7,007 nt of DNA, from NCBI GenBank assembly GCA_015486895.1, contig WFQT01000035.1, positions 1 through 7,007 of the forward strand, in the 5' to 3' direction. The DNA comes from Anaerolineae bacterium (lineage in GTDB: Bacteria > Chloroflexota > Anaerolineae > JAADDB01). The notes under the pieces are model-generated. The model made no database searches and was not told where the DNA came from. It saw only the letters and a list, made by a program, of their open reading frames with translations. A program made the position numbers and the translations under genes. Shown here one piece after another: positions 5,698 through 7,007 of this stretch (its first letter is position 1; each line of letters begins with the position of its first letter).

Positions 5698-5758
5698 CTA
5701 TTTTCGAAGCAGTTACCTTCTGGCGTTAATAACACGCTTGACCGCAGCTCGATGCGTA

Positions 5759-6811
5759 CTAAAAAATCGTCGGCGAAAAAGTCAAGGCGAAAATCAACAA
5801 AGCCAGCACGGCCACGGCGATGCGCCTACCATCCAGCCGGGTGATGTCATCCAATGGCGGTGGATGTTGCAAGCCGCTCAAGAGGATAAATAGCCCCCAG
5901 ATGTACCATCCGCTCCACGCCAGCGCCCCCAATACCATCACGATCGCCAATATGCCTACATTGGTCCAGCGGGTCCAGCGTCCAGCCACTGCATACATCA
6001 AATGGCCACCATCTAACTGCCCACCGGGGATCAGGTTCATAGCCGTGACCCACATCCCCACATAGGCGGCCAAAGCGATAGGGTGCATCATAACAACATA
6101 CCCGGGCGGGTGAGGGCGCAACAAATTCTCGAAGCCGCGTACCAGCAGTGAAGAAGCCAGGTCAGGGCCATTGTAAAGAACAATAGGGCTGAGTAGCAAG
6201 CCAACAATCAGTAAAGGAAGTGCAATTGCGAAACCTGCCAACGGTCCAGCCACACCCACATCAAAGAGTGCTTTCTTGTTCCTCACCGGTGACCGCATTT
6301 GGATGAAAGCGCCAAACGTGCCCAACCCAAAAGGTACCGGGATGAAGTACGGTAGAGTGACATCTACCTTGTGATGGCGACCCAGTAGGTAGTGTCCCAT
6401 CTCGTGCACGCCTAAAATGAGCAATAGACTAACGGCGAAAGGAAGGCCGTGCCAAATTCGTTCTGCAAAAGTGTGCGATTCGTAAAAGCTGAACTGTCCG
6501 CCCGCCCAAAGAGTGGAAAGGACCGTCAAAATCAGGAGAATGAGATTGATGCGCGTATTTGTCGCTCGGGGTGTAATCAACCCCGGCATGGCAAAAAGCA
6601 AGTCCTCTTCGCCTTCTCGTCGCAGCAAGGGGGTGTAATGAAAGTCGGCAAAGCGCTCAGCGGCCAGAGCATAAGCGCGCTCTGAGTCCTGCAACAGGCG
6701 GCCCTGAAAGATGAAGCTGTTATCTTTTTTGCTGATCTGATGAATTTCAAAGAAATCCTGGATGGCTGCTTGTAAAAAGAGTGGTATCATTTCCTGTGTG
6801 GGCTCAGTCAT
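5759..6811 (-). CDS. Site-2 protease family intramembrane zinc metalloprotease (M50, EGY-like)
   Basis: This multi-pass membrane protease of 350 residues is predicted to cut transmembrane substrates within the bilayer. Counting from ATG 6811, residues 1-85 form a soluble N-terminal domain (FIFQGRLLQDSERAYALAAERF) like that of EGY-type proteins. Hydrophobic segments lie near 88-107, 124-144, 186-213, 245-265, 283-313 and 331-350. The zinc motif HEMGH (136-140) sits in a membrane segment, and the third ligand is expected in NLIPGGQLDGGH (259-270, Asp267). GTFGAFIQMRSPVRNKKALFD (165-185) and HPPPLDD (316-322) are also typical of this subfamily. No PDZ domain is seen, unlike RseP. An upstream in-frame ATG at 6823 directly follows the previous stop, but GGAGA lies 5 nt before 6811, which I prefer. 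The physiological substrate is unknown; EGY homologues in plants act in chloroplasts. Confidence 0.92.
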   Translation of the reverse strand: MTEPTQEMIPLFLQAAIQDFFEIHQISKKDNSFIFQGRLLQDSERAYALAAERFADFHYTPLLRREGEEDLLFAMPGLITPRATNTRINLILLILTVLSTLWAGGQFSFYESHTFAERIWHGLPFAVSLLLILGVHEMGHYLLGRHHKVDVTLPYFIPVPFGLGTFGAFIQMRSPVRNKKALFDVGVAGPLAGFAIALPLLIVGLLLSPIVLYNGPDLASSLLVRGFENLLRPHPPGYVVMMHPIALAAYVGMWVTAMNLIPGGQLDGGHLMYAVAGRWTRWTNVGILAIVMVLGALAWSGWYIWGLFILLSGLQHPPPLDDITRLDGRRIAVAVLALLIFALTFSPTIF

Positions 6812-6816
6812 CTGTT

Positions 6817-6821
6817 TCTCC
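6817..6821 (-). promoter_or_regulatory. Shine-Dalgarno GGAGA that decides the protease start
   Basis: On the - strand GGAGA, then AACAG, then ATG (6811). The alternative ATG at 6823 overlaps this site and has no Shine-Dalgarno of its own, which argues for the shorter 350-residue product. Confidence 0.65.
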
Positions 6822-6823
6822 AT

Positions 6824-7003
6824 TTAGTTTAGCGACGGTGGCGTTAGAAAGCTGTCCGTCTGATCGTCTAACGTTCGGCGGGCGAGATATGGCAAAAGTG
6901 CAATTTCACGCCGTAGAACTTCTCGCTCTTTGAGCAGCATAGTTTCCAAATCATCAATGGCCAGCAATGCTTGTTTTTCCTCATTGGGCAGTTGTAGTGT
7001 CAT
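6824..7003 (-). CDS. Small helical protein or C-terminal end of a larger gene, unknown function
   Basis: An open frame of 59 codons runs from ATG 7003 to TAA 6826-6824. The product begins MTLQLPNEEKQALLAIDDLE and ends SFLTPPSLN. The middle, rich in Leu, Glu and Arg (about 8-45, including LLKEREVLRREIALLPYLARR), looks like an amphipathic or coiled-coil helix with a short flexible end. I do not recognise the family. The frame stays open to the window edge, so ATG 7003 may be internal to a longer gene; only 4 bases of upstream sequence are visible and no ribosome site can be judged. It ends 12 nt before the preferred protease start on the same strand, and the protease Shine-Dalgarno lies between them. 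This suggests co-transcription and a possible link with the protease. Confidence 0.6.
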   Translation of the reverse strand: MTLQLPNEEKQALLAIDDLETMLLKEREVLRREIALLPYLARRTLDDQTDSFLTPPSLN

Positions 7004-7007
7004 ACAA

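Larger units (their letters stand above)
5341..5758. other. 418-bp intergenic gap with two palindromic repeat elements
   Basis: The gap separates the protease and fabH, which lie on the same - strand. It contains inverted repeats at 5466-5523 and 5612-5697. Between them are two small stems, CTGTC/GACAG (5547-5561) and TGAGC/GCTCA around GATA (5577-5590). The gap size and repeat content suggest fabH has its own promoter, but I cannot point to a convincing one. Open frames here show no family features and are repeat-derived. Confidence 0.6.

Noticed and set aside
5647..5844. Open frame with ICVISVLF on the + strand
   Set aside because: It starts in the palindromic repeat and runs antisense to the protease end; repeat-derived.

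Overview
The window looks like ordinary chromosomal DNA of a bacterium, most likely a Chloroflexota member of the Anaerolineae/Caldilineae type. That placement is inferred from a secreted protein with a long Thr/Pro linker before Ig-like domains, a PAS-GAF-GAF histidine kinase, an EGY-like site-2 protease, a NifX-like protein with a His-rich insert, moderate GC content, and intergenic spaces full of imperfect palindromic repeats. No single marker proves it. I see no tRNA, rRNA, CRISPR array, transposase, phage gene or defence module.

Layout. On the + strand, the left edge carries the C-terminal part of a surface or secreted protein (2-766). A repeat-rich gap of about 300 bp follows, then a 772-residue cytosolic histidine kinase (1066-3384). 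The gap 3385-3646 separates this kinase from genes pointing the other way. It holds a perfect 15-bp stem hairpin, a partial copy of that hairpin, a small palindrome, and the second copy of a 48-bp repeat that also occurs before the kinase. On the - strand, reading right to left, come a small ORF of 59 codons (7003-6824, possibly running off the window), a site-2 metalloprotease (6811-5759), a 418-bp repeat-filled gap, a FabH-type ketoacyl-ACP synthase with an unusual 90-residue C-terminal extension (5340-4084), and a NifX/NafY-like protein (4084-3647) whose start overlaps the FabH stop.

How the genes may work together. The small ORF and the protease are packed 12 nt apart and are probably co-transcribed. 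FabH and the NifX-like gene are translationally coupled: the last Glu codons of FabH form the Shine-Dalgarno of the next gene. FabH would start fatty-acid elongation, and its basic tail could place it at the membrane. The NifX-like protein would bind a metal cluster, and no nitrogenase genes are present here. The kinase has no response regulator beside it.

The most interesting items are the FabH tail and its coupling to a metal-cluster protein, and the dense, modular palindromic repeats filling every large intergenic gap. One of these may have been taken over as a transcription terminator. I do not find convincing evidence of a new multi-gene system.
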